From Pseudomonas sp. GM74 (GTDB lineage Bacteria > Pseudomonadota > Gammaproteobacteria > Pseudomonadales > Pseudomonadaceae), in contig NZ_AKJG01000040.1 in NCBI RefSeq assembly GCF_000282455.1, forward strand, positions 1 through 56,387: a stretch of DNA of 56,387 nt, read 5' to 3'. Below, in pieces: positions 1 through 8,603 of this stretch. The position numbers were made by a program, and so were the translations under genes. The stretch's first letter is position 1. Each line of letters begins with the position of its first letter. The notes beneath the pieces were generated by a model, which saw only the letters and a program-made list of their open reading frames with translations, searched no databases and was not told where the DNA came from.

Positions 1-203
1 TACCGCAATGACTGATTTTACGACTGCTTCGCAGCCGAACGCAGCCTCGCGGGCTCGGCAGCTGCTACAGATCGCATTACCGCTTGACTGACTGACATTA
101 GCCCAAACGCCCTTCTATATAGAAGGGCCTCCTCATAGGCAGCAACAGCCCATGACAGAGCCAAAAAACGAGACCACCGCGTACAGGCGATTTGCCTGCC
201 TCC

Positions 204-237
204 AAAAAACAAAAAAGCACCCGAGGTGCTTTTTTGT
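204..237 (-). terminator. Rho-independent terminator of the OsmC/YcaO gene
   Basis: A GCACC/GGTGC stem with a 3-nt loop (217-229) is flanked by an A-run on one side and a T-run on the other. It lies 9 bp past the stop codon of the minus-strand gene that ends at 246, so it most likely ends that transcript; the symmetric A/T runs would let it act in both directions. Nothing else recognisable lies in 1-203. Confidence 0.85.
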
Positions 238-245
238 TATCGCCA

Positions 246-2450
246 TCAGCTGGATAAGGCCGTCACCCTCGCCCGCGCCATGTGCAGCTTTTTGTAGCTG
301 TCGATCAGGCGAAGGTGCCTGTCGAGTCCTTCGAGATTCATGCTCGTCGGCGTCAGACCGTAGAAACGTACGCTGCCATCCACGGACCCTATCGCCGCGT
401 CCATCCGTTCGTTGCCGAACATCCGGCGGAAGTTGACCTCGTAGTCGCTCAGTTCCAGATCATCGTCCAGCTGCATTTCCAGCACGACGTTCACGGCCTG
501 GTAAAACAAGCCGCGCTCGACGGTGTTGTCGTTGTATTGCAAGAAGGCTTCCACCAGATCCTTTGCCTGGTCAAACTTCTGCAAAGCGAGATAAATCAGC
601 AGCCTCAGCTCCAGGATCGTCAACTTGCCCCACGGCGTGTTGTCGTCGAACTCGATGCCGATCAAGGTGGTGATGTCGGTGTAATCATCCAGCTCGCTGT
701 TTTCCAGACCCTGGGCCAGCGTTCTCAGGCCGACTTTGCTCAGGCTGTGCAGATTGAGGATGTCGGCGCGAAACTGCAGCGCTTTGTTGGTGTTATCCCA
801 GATCAAATCTTCTACCGGATAAATTTCCGAGTAGTCCGGCACCAGAATGCGGCAGGCCTTGGCGCCGATGTGCTCATAGACCGCCATGTACACTTCTTTG
901 CCCATGTCTTCGAGAATGCCGAACAAGGTCGCGGCCTCTTCGGCATTGGAGTTTTCGCCTTGACCGGAGAAATCCCACTCAACGAATTCGAAATCCGGCC
1001 TGGCGCTGAAAAAGCGCCACGAGACCACACCGCTGGAATCGATAAAGTGCTCGACGAAGTTGTTCGGCTCAGTCACCGCCTGACCTTCGAAGGTCGGCTG
1101 GGGCAGATCGTTCAGGCCCTCGAAACTGCGGCCTTGCAGCAGCTCCGTCAGGCTGCGTTCCAGCGCCACTTCCAGGCTTGGGTGCGCGCCGAACGAGGCA
1201 AACACGCCACCGGTACGCGGGTTCATCAAGGTCACGCACATCACCGGGAACTCCCCGCCCAGCGATGCATCCTTGACCAGCACCGGGAAGCCCTGCTCTT
1301 CCAGGGCCTGGATCCCCGCCAGGATGCCCGGGTATTTCGCCAGCACTTCCTGCGGCACATCCGGCAGGGCCATTTCACCTTCGAGGATTTCGCGCTTGAC
1401 CGCGCGTTCGAAGATCTCCGACAGGCACTGCACCTGGGCTTCGGCCAGCGTGTTGCCGGCGCTCATGCCATTGCTCAGGAACAGGTTTTCGATCAGGTTG
1501 GACGGGAAGTACACCACCTCATTGTCCGACTGGCGCACAAACGGCAGTGAACAAATGCCACGCTGGGTGTTGCCGGAGTTGGTGTCGTACAGATGCGAGC
1601 CACGCAACTCGCCATCCCGGTCGTAGACCTTCAGGCAGTACTCGTCGAGGATTTCAGTCGGCAGTTCGTCCTTCGGGCCAGGCTTGAACCAGCGCTCGTC
1701 CGGGTAATGCACAAACGCCGCGTTGGCGATGTCCTCGCCCCAGAATTGATCGTTGTAGAAGAAGTTGCAGTTGAGTCGCTCGATGAACTCGCCAAGCGCC
1801 GATGCCAGCGCGCCTTCCTTGGTCGCGCCTTTGCCGTTGGTAAAACACATGGGCGAGTGCGCATCGCGGATGTGCAGCGACCACACATTGGGAACGATAT
1901 TGCGCCACGAAGCGATTTCAATCTTCATGCCCAGGTCGGCCAGGATGCCCGACATGTTGGCGATGGTTTGCTCCAGCGGCAGGTCCTTGCCCACAATGTA
2001 GGTGCCCGCTTCGCCAGTCGAGTGCGGCATCAGCAACGCCTGGGCATCGGCGTCGAGGTTTTCGACCTCTTCAATCACGAACTCGGGCCCGGTTTGCACC
2101 ACCTTCTTTACCGTACAACGGTCGATGGAGCGCAAGATCCCCTGCCGGTCCTTGGCGGAAATGTCCGACGGCAATTCGACCTGAATCTTGAAAATCTGGT
2201 TGTAGCGGTTTTCCGGATCAACAATATTGTTCTGCGACAGGCGGATATTTTCGGTGGGGATATTGCGGGTTTCGCAATACAACTTCACGAAGTACGCCGC
2301 GCACAACGCCGACGAAGCCAGGAAGTAATCGAACGGCCCCGGTGCCGAACCATCGCCCTTGTAGCGAATGGGTTGATCGGCAATCACCGTGAAGTCGTCG
2401 AACTTGGCCTCAAGTCGAAGGTTGTCGAGAAAGTTGACCTTGATTTCCAT
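246..2450 (-). CDS. ycaO: OsmC domain / YcaO domain fusion protein
   Basis: 734-residue cytosolic protein. Residues about 1-140 resemble the OsmC/Ohr fold, about 190-570 form a YcaO domain, and the acidic C-terminal part looks helical (TPR-like). The YcaO nucleotide-binding region is visible as the SAGNTLAEAQ...SEIFER stretch with its conserved Glu residues. YcaO enzymes activate amide backbones with ATP; the stand-alone E. coli protein has been linked to RimO-dependent methylthiolation of ribosomal protein S12, and no RiPP precursor or partner is visible here. E. coli YcaO lacks this long N-terminal OsmC part, but the fusion is, as far as I know, the usual form in Pseudomonas. Monocistronic, with its own terminator downstream. 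Confidence 0.93.
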   Translation of the reverse strand: MEIKVNFLDNLRLEAKFDDFTVIADQPIRYKGDGSAPGPFDYFLASSALCAAYFVKLYCETRNIPTENIRLSQNNIVDPENRYNQIFKIQVELPSDISAKDRQGILRSIDRCTVKKVVQTGPEFVIEEVENLDADAQALLMPHSTGEAGTYIVGKDLPLEQTIANMSGILADLGMKIEIASWRNIVPNVWSLHIRDAHSPMCFTNGKGATKEGALASALGEFIERLNCNFFYNDQFWGEDIANAAFVHYPDERWFKPGPKDELPTEILDEYCLKVYDRDGELRGSHLYDTNSGNTQRGICSLPFVRQSDNEVVYFPSNLIENLFLSNGMSAGNTLAEAQVQCLSEIFERAVKREILEGEMALPDVPQEVLAKYPGILAGIQALEEQGFPVLVKDASLGGEFPVMCVTLMNPRTGGVFASFGAHPSLEVALERSLTELLQGRSFEGLNDLPQPTFEGQAVTEPNNFVEHFIDSSGVVSWRFFSARPDFEFVEWDFSGQGENSNAEEAATLFGILEDMGKEVYMAVYEHIGAKACRILVPDYSEIYPVEDLIWDNTNKALQFRADILNLHSLSKVGLRTLAQGLENSELDDYTDITTLIGIEFDDNTPWGKLTILELRLLIYLALQKFDQAKDLVEAFLQYNDNTVERGLFYQAVNVVLEMQLDDDLELSDYEVNFRRMFGNERMDAAIGSVDGSVRFYGLTPTSMNLEGLDRHLRLIDSYKKLHMARARVTALSS

Positions 2451-2527
2451 GCGTGCTTACCAGAATAACGAGCTATACGATTTGGCGGCCATTATCCGGT
2501 TTTTCAGCACAGACCGTTAACTTTCCA

Positions 2528-3406
2528 CTATTTTTCGACCAACACCACCCCGCGCTCCTCAAGCAAGCGCACAAACATCGTCAGGCTCTGCGACACCGTC
2601 CCCCTGCGCCACACCAGCCAGGTGCGCAGATAGCGGAACGACTCCGACAACGGCCAGACGCTGACCGTCGTGCACCCGGGCATGCTTTCGAGCATGCTGC
2701 GGGGCATCAGCGCCAGGCCGGCACCGGCGCTGACGCAGGCCAGCATGCCGTGATAGGACTCCATTTCGAAAATCTTGCCGGGCACCGCCGCGCCGTTGGC
2801 AAACCAGCTTTCGAAATGATGGCGATAGGAGCAGTTGGAGCGGAAGGCATAGATGTTTTCGCCGTTCACATCCTTCGCTCGATGAATCGGCTCATGGTTG
2901 AGCGGTGCGATCAGGACCATTTCCTCCTCGAATGCGGGCACGCCCTCCAGTGCCGGATGCAACACCGGACCATCGACAAATGCAGCGGCCAGCCGCCCCG
3001 ACAGCACCCCGTCGATCATGGTCCCGGAGGGGCCGGTGGACAGGTCCAGTTCGACCTTGGCGTGCTTCTGGTTATAGGCGGCCAATAGCTCTGGAATACG
3101 TACCGCCGCAGTACTTTCCAGCGAACCCAGGGCGAAGGCCCCCTGCGGTTCCTCACCCGCCACTGTCGCGCGCGCCTCCTGAACCAGATCGAGAATGCGT
3201 CGCGCGTAATCCAGGAAACTCCAGCCGGCCGGTGACAAACGCAAGCGACTCTTCTCGCGAATAAACAGGTCCACACCCAGGTCCAGCTCAAGCTGCTTGA
3301 TTCGCGTCGTGAGATTCGATGGCACCCGGTGGATATGCTGGGCAGCCACGCTGATGCTGCCGTGCTCGGCGACAGCCTTGAAGATTTCGAGCTGAACCAG
3401 ATCCAA
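2528..3406 (-). CDS. ptrR: LysR-type regulator, PtrR (YneJ)-like
   Basis: LysR regulator of about 292 residues, with an N-terminal winged HTH (about 1-60) and a substrate-binding domain. From memory it aligns closely with E. coli PtrR/YneJ (for example the [19 protein letters not shown] and [16 protein letters not shown] segments). The start is chosen as TTG at 3406: a GGAG box lies 6 nt upstream, and this start makes the protein begin (M)DLVQLEIF, as E. coli PtrR does. The longer TTG start at 3418 has no ribosome binding site. It is divergent from the succinate-semialdehyde dehydrogenase gene across about 100 bp, the likely shared control region; in E. coli ptrR also neighbours sad (yneI) and controls it. 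Confidence 0.9.
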   Translation of the reverse strand: MDLVQLEIFKAVAEHGSISVAAQHIHRVPSNLTTRIKQLELDLGVDLFIREKSRLRLSPAGWSFLDYARRILDLVQEARATVAGEEPQGAFALGSLESTAAVRIPELLAAYNQKHAKVELDLSTGPSGTMIDGVLSGRLAAAFVDGPVLHPALEGVPAFEEEMVLIAPLNHEPIHRAKDVNGENIYAFRSNCSYRHHFESWFANGAAVPGKIFEMESYHGMLACVSAGAGLALMPRSMLESMPGCTTVSVWPLSESFRYLRTWLVWRRGTVSQSLTMFVRLLEERGVVLVEK

Positions 3407-3506
3407 GTCATTCTCCAAACGTGAACGTTATGCTCAGTATTATTCAGTTTCCAGAAAACATATAGCCCCATAACCTGAGCACATTCCTACCTCGCAGGAC
3501 GGTGCC

Positions 3507-4898
3507 ATGACCCACGTATCCAGCCTTACCCATGCCATTTCGATCAACCCGACCACGGGCGAGCAGATCGGCCAATACCCTTTCGAATCCGATTCGGCAC
3601 TGCAGGCCGCGCTGACGCGGGCCGCTACCGGGTTTCGCGCCTGGCGCGGCAAACCGGTTGAACAGCGCGCGCAGCTGTTGATCAACCTCGGCCAGGCCTT
3701 GCGCAACAATGCGCAGGCCATGGCGAACATGATCACCCTGGAAATGGGCAAGCCGATTGCTCAAGCCTGCGGCGAAATTGTAAAATGCGCACAGCTCTGT
3801 GAGTGGTACGCCGAACACGGCCCCGCCATGCTGAGCCCGGAACCGACCCTGGTGGAAGGCGGCAAAGCACGCATCGAATATCGCCCCCTGGGCCCGATTC
3901 TCGCCGTCATGCCGTGGAACTTCCCCATCTGGCAAGTCTTGCGCGGCGCGGTCCCCACGCTGCTCGCCGGCAATACCTTCGTGCTCAAGCACGCGCCAAA
4001 CGTCATGGGCAGCGCCTACCTGCTGCTGGAGGCCTTCAAGCAAGCGGACTTCCCCGAAGGTGTTTTCGAGGTCATCAACGTCACCCCGGAAGGTGTATCC
4101 CGGGCAATCGCCGATCCACGCATCGCTGCCGTCACCCTCACCGGCAGCGTGCGAGCAGGCATGGCCATCGGTGCTCAGGCCGGAGCCGCACTGAAGAAAT
4201 GCGTATTGGAACTGGGGGGCTCCGACCCATTTATCGTGCTCGACGACGCCGACCTCGATGAGGCGGTGAAAGCCGCCGTGATCGGGCGCTATCAAAACAC
4301 CGGGCAAGTCTGCGCCGCCGCCAAACGCCTGATTGTCGAGCAAGGTATTGCCCGGGAATTTACCCGCAAGTTCGTCGAGGCCACCCAACAACTGGTTGTC
4401 GGTGATCCACTGGTTACCACCACCTATATCGGCCCGATGGCTCGCTTCGATCTGCGCGACGAACTGGATCAGCAGGTGCGCGACACACTGGAAGAAGGCG
4501 CGACGTTGCTACTGGGTGGAAAGAAGGCGCAAGGCCCAGGTAACTACTATGAGCCCACCGTACTCGGCGACGTGACCAATCAGATGACATCATTCAAACA
4601 GGAGCTGTTTGGTCCTGTGGCTTCAATCATCACGGCCCGAGATGCCGCCCATGCACTGGAGCTGGCCAACGACAGCGAGTTTGGCCTCACCGCCACTATC
4701 TTCACGCGCAATGTCGAACTCGCCCGGCAGATGGCCGACGAACTTGAAACCGGCGGGGTGTTTATCAACGGCTATAGCGCCAGCGATCCGCGCGTCAGTT
4801 TTGGTGGCGTGAAAAAGAGTGGCTTTGGCCGGGAGCTCTCCCACTTCGGGGTGCGCGAATTCTGTAATGCACAGACGGTTTGGCTGGATCGGCGTTAA
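3507..4898 (+). CDS. sad: NAD+-dependent succinate-semialdehyde dehydrogenase (Sad type)
   Basis: 463-residue aldehyde dehydrogenase, the size of E. coli Sad (462). The catalytic general base is Glu235 in LELGG and the nucleophile is Cys269 in NTGQVC; the MPWNFP motif at 135-140 is also present. It oxidises succinate semialdehyde to succinate in the cytosol, the last step of GABA/putrescine catabolism. It is divergent from the PtrR-like regulator. Its stop overlaps by 4 bp the stop of the small convergent gene at 4895-5110. Other semialdehyde substrates cannot be excluded from sequence. Confidence 0.9.
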   Translation: MTHVSSLTHAISINPTTGEQIGQYPFESDSALQAALTRAATGFRAWRGKPVEQRAQLLINLGQALRNNAQAMANMITLEMGKPIAQACGEIVKCAQLCEWYAEHGPAMLSPEPTLVEGGKARIEYRPLGPILAVMPWNFPIWQVLRGAVPTLLAGNTFVLKHAPNVMGSAYLLLEAFKQADFPEGVFEVINVTPEGVSRAIADPRIAAVTLTGSVRAGMAIGAQAGAALKKCVLELGGSDPFIVLDDADLDEAVKAAVIGRYQNTGQVCAAAKRLIVEQGIAREFTRKFVEATQQLVVGDPLVTTTYIGPMARFDLRDELDQQVRDTLEEGATLLLGGKKAQGPGNYYEPTVLGDVTNQMTSFKQELFGPVASIITARDAAHALELANDSEFGLTATIFTRNVELARQMADELETGGVFINGYSASDPRVSFGGVKKSGFGRELSHFGVREFCNAQTVWLDRR

Positions 4899-5110
4899 GG
4901 GCAGCGTGGAAGATCAGCTCGCAGTTCCTGCATGGTCAGCAATCCCTGTTTTCTGGGGTTACCGCACATCCAGCAGGAACATACCTTCCCATGATTTGCA
5001 AAAAGCCCGGCGTTTTTCTCGCTGGTTGACCAGCATTCGTAAGCGCGTTGCTTTGAATAAAATCGAGCCTTTATGCGGCGCGTATCGTGTCGTCGTTGAG
5101 CTCTAGACAT
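4895..5110 (-). CDS. Small conserved basic CxxC protein
   Basis: 71-residue, strongly basic protein with a C-x-C-x2-C cluster followed by GNPRK (CSCWMCGNPRK) and an N-terminal RRHDTRRIK stretch. Proteins with this 'ANHGK.CSCWMCGNPRK' signature recur as short hypothetical proteins in Pseudomonas and other bacteria; their function is unknown to me, and metal or nucleic-acid binding is only suggested by the cysteines and charge. An AGGAG box lies 6 nt before the ATG, which supports real translation. The gene is convergent with sad and preceded by a long stem-loop in its leader. Confidence 0.75.
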   Translation of the reverse strand: MSRAQRRHDTRRIKARFYSKQRAYECWSTSEKNAGLFANHGKVCSCWMCGNPRKQGLLTMQELRADLPRCP

Positions 5111-5121
5111 ATTTTTCTCCT

Positions 5122-5176
5122 AAGCCGAATGCGACGAAGCCCCGGCAGATTTCTCTGGCGAGGCTTTGTTCGGCTC
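5122..5176 (-). promoter_or_regulatory. Stem-loop in the leader of the small CxxC gene
   Basis: AGCCGAA at 5123-5129 pairs with TTCGGCT at 5169-5175, and an inner AAGCC/GGCTT pairing extends the stem. Read on the minus strand it ends one base before the AGGAG box of the CxxC gene. It has no T-run, so a terminator is unlikely; a structured leader or RNA stability element is possible. The rest of 5177-5530 shows no gene. Confidence 0.45.
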
Positions 5177-5530
5177 ATTCCTAAACATATAGAAATGAAA
5201 GGACTTAATTAAATTCTCTCATCCGCTCATTGATGTCAACAGGCATTCACGAGACCCGTTCGATCAATAACCCTCGACCTCCAGAGTCTCCCCTGACGTC
5301 CGAGCAAGGCCCGTGGAGATGAGGCCAGGCTCGTTTTTCCCTTTGCCCAACCAGCAATCATCAGTACCACACCCGCAATCCAATAACCCGGCCCGTCAGG
5401 CTCGCTGGATCGCCTCCCAATCGGGTTGCCTTGTTGTCATAAGTTGTCTCTGTAACCTAAAATAATGGCTGATTGCCGGTATCGGTGAGATTCCCCCATA
5501 AACACCGATTTGATTTTACAGGGAAGAACA

Positions 5531-5737
5531 ATGCACAAGTACCAATTGAGCTATGAGCACATCAACGCACCAAAAACCAGAACCGGCGAAGCGCCTGAGC
5601 GAATAGATGCCCATGAGTTGCTGCTGGAAGTGCTGGGAGTGGGCGGTAAAGATGGCCCAGTTATCTTCGGAAAAAAGTCGCTCAAGGAATCGCTCGAACT
5701 CATGAAATTCAAAAACGTCCGAGTTACCTGGCTGTAG
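5531..5737 (+). CDS. Small hypothetical protein (68 aa)
   Basis: 68 residues beginning MHKYQLSYEH, rich in charged residues, with no membrane segment or signal peptide. The ATG at 5531 is preferred because a GGGAAG box lies directly upstream; an upstream ATG in the same frame lacks one. I do not recognise the family. The 3' end overlaps by 14 bp the convergent Ntn-hydrolase remnant. The isolated position in a patchy accessory stretch suggests acquired DNA. Confidence 0.5.
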   Translation: MHKYQLSYEHINAPKTRTGEAPERIDAHELLLEVLGVGGKDGPVIFGKKSLKESLELMKFKNVRVTWL

Positions 5738-6149
5738 CACGATCGGCCACGAAGAGCGTCCGAACCACGCCGCCAGTTGAAGTATCCCGCTTCTGCGCCA
5801 TCTCGCCTGACTCAGCCGCGGTGGCGCCCATCTCCATCGCGGTCATCGCGTGATCCTGACCGCTACCAATGACGTACGGCCTTTCGAGCCAGACTGGCGT
5901 TTTGCAAAGGCCATCCTTCTCGCCGTAAGCGGCATAGCAATGTTTCTCGCCGTCGAACACTAAGGCCGAACACTCAACCGTTCCAGCGACGGGCTCGCCG
6001 AACCGGGCACCGATCAGCTTCGAGTAATCGCATACATATCCAGTCAGGACGAAATCGACGCCCATCTCCTCAAGGAATTTGTCGTAAATAAGCACCGGGA
6101 ACCCGCCTACACTGAGATGTACAGCGATTGAGAGAACATGGAGCTCCAC
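5724..6149 (-). pseudogene. C-terminal remnant of an Ntn-hydrolase / proteasome-subunit-like protein
   Basis: The open frame gives about 141 residues. Its C-terminal part has YVIGSGQDHAMTAMEMGATAAE followed by KRDTSTGG, which resembles the end of small proteasome/HslV-like Ntn-hydrolases often found in phages and Pseudomonas accessory DNA. The N-terminal catalytic Thr and first beta-strands are absent, and the first residues look like read-through from GTG at 6149. I infer a 5'-truncated gene. A divergent short family member cannot be excluded without a database comparison. Confidence 0.5.
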
Positions 6150-6151
6150 GC

Positions 6152-6493
6152 ATGCGGACCAGCGCCCTTGTGATACTCATTCTCAGCTATGCCGTGTTGG
6201 CGGTGGTTTTTTTCAAGCTAAATGCTCGAAACAATCGACGCCGCCGAGAAGGTCTTTACGAAGCCTTCGAAACTACAATGCGAGAGCATGGGATCAAGTC
6301 TTTCGAGATCCTCAAGGAGAGTATTTTTATCGGCAACAACTTTCGGTCGTCCGAACTGCACCGGATATTGCTAGACGATTCCGGGCACTACTTTCTTTAT
6401 TTCCAGGCCAGTGGAACACAGCCAATTTTCATGCCATTGACCGAAGAGCGAGCGTTACAAGCTGCAGAGGGTGACATCGGAATTCAGGCATAG
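6152..6493 (+). CDS. Small single-span membrane protein (hypothetical)
   Basis: 113 residues from the ATG at 6152, which has a GGAG box 8 nt upstream. Residues about 4-25 form one transmembrane helix (ALVILILSYAVLAVVFF), followed by a basic NRRRR stretch that predicts a cytoplasmic C-terminal domain of about 85 residues. The family is not recognised. It is an orphan between the Ntn-hydrolase remnant and the excalibur gene; a TTG start at 6128 is less likely. Confidence 0.55.
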   Translation: MRTSALVILILSYAVLAVVFFKLNARNNRRRREGLYEAFETTMREHGIKSFEILKESIFIGNNFRSSELHRILLDDSGHYFLYFQASGTQPIFMPLTEERALQAAEGDIGIQA

Positions 6494-6560
6494 ATCATCG
6501 CAACCGCTGATGCTGACCCGTGCCAGGGACACATGTAGCCTGCCGATGAGCGACGAGCAG

Positions 6561-6842
6561 TCACCGACACCACTGCTTCTCACAAGGTATCCCGTCGTAG
6601 TCGCCATCCATTTCCACTCCTGGGCAATTTTGCAGAAAGTCTGTGGCCTCTGCGCACGAGGTCATCTGCGAGCAATATTTGCGCCCATCGCATTTGACTG
6701 GAGCCGAAACAGGCTTTGGCGCAATCAAGACCGCAGAGATTATTGGGGGACTCGATGGCCGAGCCTCAACCCAGGACTGTAATTCAGGGGAAAACTTCCA
6801 AACCAACAGACCAACAACAAGCACAACCAAAATGAGTTTCAT
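6561..6842 (-). CDS. Membrane-anchored excalibur calcium-binding domain protein
   Basis: 93 residues from the ATG at 6842. A hydrophobic N-terminal anchor (about 2-17) and a Pro/Ser-rich linker precede an excalibur domain with the pattern CDGR.YCSQM.SC....FL.NCPG..MDGD.DG.PCE. The DxDxDGxxCE loop is the presumed Ca2+ site and the Cys residues probably form disulfides, so the domain is expected outside the inner membrane. In Pseudomonas this domain is also found behind cold-shock or DUF1294 domains; here only the short form is present. The start was trimmed from 6899 because the hydrophobic anchor begins at this Met. Confidence 0.7.
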   Translation of the reverse strand: MKLILVVLVVGLLVWKFSPELQSWVEARPSSPPIISAVLIAPKPVSAPVKCDGRKYCSQMTSCAEATDFLQNCPGVEMDGDYDGIPCEKQWCR

Positions 6843-7338
6843 CTTGATCCATCCATGATGAGAGACCGTTTGTGTTCTCACGTTGCCTGCTTCCAGCATA
6901 ACCCACTAATCCATGTACAGCCTGCCAGTGAGACCTCCCGTGTGGGCTGACCGCTCGCGATCAGGTCGGCGCGGATGCCATTTGCTGTGAGACCAAGTCG
7001 CCCTGGACGAACGGGCGCTTTGCCATCAGCACGCATATATGATAAAAATCACTGGGTCCAAAGCAGACAAGGATGTGTTACTGAGTACGATAGTGAGTCA
7101 GCTGTAACTTCTATTTCTACGCGAAAGCAATGCGCGCTGACTGCAAACAAACTATTTAAGCAAATAGCATTGATGTAGCTTACAAACAGACAATCACCAA
7201 GAAGGCAATATCACCCACGTCAACCCCCACAGAATCATATAAATAATACCCACTATTTTCACATCTAAATTCGTGTAAACCCCAGTCACGAATTGAGACT
7301 CCATCCGCGCAAGCAAAACATAATCAAGCCAAAACCAT
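6843..7338. other. Intergenic stretch without a supported gene
   Basis: Composition shifts from GC-rich to distinctly AT-rich near 7030-7338, matching the sulfotransferase gene that follows. The short frames here have no ribosome binding site or recognisable protein. Confidence 0.5.
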
Positions 7339-7971
7339 ATGCTTTCAGAAAAAAACAATATTATTTTTGTGCACATACCAAAGTGCGGTGGAACATCAGT
7401 CGAGTCGGCAATTTGGGAAGATCATGAAAAGACCGAAGAAAACCTCTGGATGGGCTTTCTAGACAAATACCACAACAAATACCAAACCGGCGGCTTGCAG
7501 CACCTCAAAGCAATTCAAATCAGGCAACACATTGGGCGCTCAAAGTTTGATAACTTCTTCAAATTTTCCATCGTAAGAAACCCATTTGCCAGAATCGTGT
7601 CGCAATTCCTGTACATGGAGTCCAGGCCTGACCTCAGAGACTACATAGACATGAACGCCGATGACAGCCTCATAACATACCTACATAAAATTCAAAAAAG
7701 AAGCCATGTCCAATGGGAACAGCAAGTCTCATTTCTTTATGATTACAAAGGCAACCTACTCGTTGACAAAGTCATCCAGCTAGAACAAATAAACAGCTTG
7801 CCAGAAATACTAAAGAACAACACTCCAATCAGCATTGAAAGAATACCCCGAACCAACACAAACAAATTCAAGTATCACTACAAAGACTACCTGTGCACTG
7901 ATTCAATCAGCATGATCACTGATCTTTACTTCGAGGATTTTGAGGCTTTTGGATACTCGACCTCTCCTTAA
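7339..7971 (+). CDS. Sulfotransferase family 2 protein
   Basis: 210 residues with the PAPS 5'-phosphosulfate loop HIPKCGGTS near the N-terminus and the 3'-phosphate motif FSIVRNPFARIVSQF near the middle, both typical of Golgi-type (family 2) sulfotransferases. In bacteria such enzymes usually sulfate surface glycans or lipids. No glycosyltransferase neighbours are present, so the acceptor is unknown. The gene is clearly AT-rich (AAA/ATA/AAT codons dominate) against GC-rich neighbours, which points to recent transfer. Its ribosome binding site is weak. Confidence 0.8.
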   Translation: MLSEKNNIIFVHIPKCGGTSVESAIWEDHEKTEENLWMGFLDKYHNKYQTGGLQHLKAIQIRQHIGRSKFDNFFKFSIVRNPFARIVSQFLYMESRPDLRDYIDMNADDSLITYLHKIQKRSHVQWEQQVSFLYDYKGNLLVDKVIQLEQINSLPEILKNNTPISIERIPRTNTNKFKYHYKDYLCTDSISMITDLYFEDFEAFGYSTSP

Positions 7972-8034
7972 AATTTCGACAATTCAAACCTGACGACATT
8001 TGGTTTTCCCACGGTAGGGAGCAGGCTCACTAGA

Positions 8035-8217
8035 TCACTGACACGCCATGTTTGCAGCCACCAGCTGTTTCTCGTAGCCCTGTCGCTGCTTGATCTCAGC
8101 CAGCAGCGCCCGGACCTTCGCCTCCAGCGGGTCCGGCTTCTTGAGCCCCGCAGTTAAAAAGGCCGGTACCGCCACCGGCGTTACCTTGCAGCGCACCGGC
8201 GCAGCGACCTCACCCAT
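8035..8217 (-). pseudogene. Phage Rz1-like spanin remnant
   Basis: About 60 residues with the pattern PVRCKVTPVAVP...EIKQRQGYEKQLVAANMACQ, which resembles the C-terminal part of Rz1-type lysis proteins of Pseudomonas prophages. The expected lipoprotein signal is missing: an in-frame TAG lies four codons before the ATG, and the region after it still reads like a hydrophobic leader. I infer a degraded prophage end just left of the integration site at 8395. Confidence 0.45.
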
Positions 8218-8307
8218 GGCAAGAAACTAGGCCACCATGTCTACCTCTCCCCCTTCGCCCCGCATTTCTTTCAGGAATTCAATGCAGCGGTCAACTAATT
8301 CCGGGTA

Positions 8308-8338
8308 GTTTTGCGCCAGTTTTGCGCGGGTTTTGCGC
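8308..8338. repeat. Three direct repeats GTTTTGCGC at 11-bp period
   Basis: Exact or near-exact copies start at 8308, 8319 and 8330 (third copy GTTTTGCGC after GG), one helical turn apart and about 60 bp from the tRNA-Pro fragment. The spacing resembles arm-type binding sites for a recombinase or excisionase at an element end; this role is inferred. Confidence 0.5.
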
Positions 8339-8344
8339 AGGCAC

Positions 8345-8372
8345 AAAAAGGCCGATCTATCTGATCGGCTTA
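8345..8372 (-). terminator. Terminator next to the left tRNA-Pro fragment
   Basis: GCCGATC (8351-8357) pairs with GATCGGC (8363-8369), and on the minus strand the stem is followed by TTTTT. It sits just 3' of the tRNA-Pro fragment at 8398, where a tRNA terminator would lie. It probably ended the tRNA-Pro transcript before the 30 kb island was inserted. Confidence 0.75.
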
Positions 8373-8397
8373 AGTGTCTGATTTTACTCAGTAAATA

Positions 8398-8442
8398 TGG
8401 TCGTGACGGAGTGATTCGAACACTCGCCCCCTAGCCCCCCAT
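8398..8442 (-). other. tRNA-Pro 3'-end fragment (attachment-site core, degenerate)
   Basis: Read on the minus strand, this fragment runs from the GGG-anticodon loop through a T-arm (GAGTG-TTCGAAT-CACTC) to an acceptor strand ending CGACCA. The 5' half of a tRNA is absent, so it is an att core and not a gene. Compared with the right copy it has substitutions in the acceptor and variable regions, indicating that it is the older or freer-drifting copy. Confidence 0.8.
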
Positions 8443-8603
8443 CTCCTTTTGCATACTTCTTGAAAGACTCCAAAATTTCACCCTGGATTCTTCGAATCTA
8501 GTATTTACTTGAGCTCCAGCGGTGTTCAGCTCTACGAGTGTCCAGGAACACCCATCAAGAGCCGACGTTTTTTGTGGGGGGAAAAGTAGGGGGAGCCCAT
8601 TTC

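Noticed and set aside
282..1550. Long open frame (422 codons) on the plus strand
   Set aside because: It lies opposite the YcaO gene, has low-complexity His/Gln/Arg/Val composition and no family resemblance; it is an antisense shadow of a GC-rich gene, like many other long frames in this window.
7194..7376. 60-codon minus-strand frame with hydrophobic residues
   Set aside because: It overlaps the start of the sulfotransferase, has no ribosome binding site, and its hydrophobicity follows from AT-rich DNA.
8398..8442. Complete tRNA-Pro gene
   Set aside because: Only the region from the anticodon loop to the CCA end is present, here and at 38666-38710; the D-arm and 5' acceptor strand are missing, so these are attachment-site fragments.
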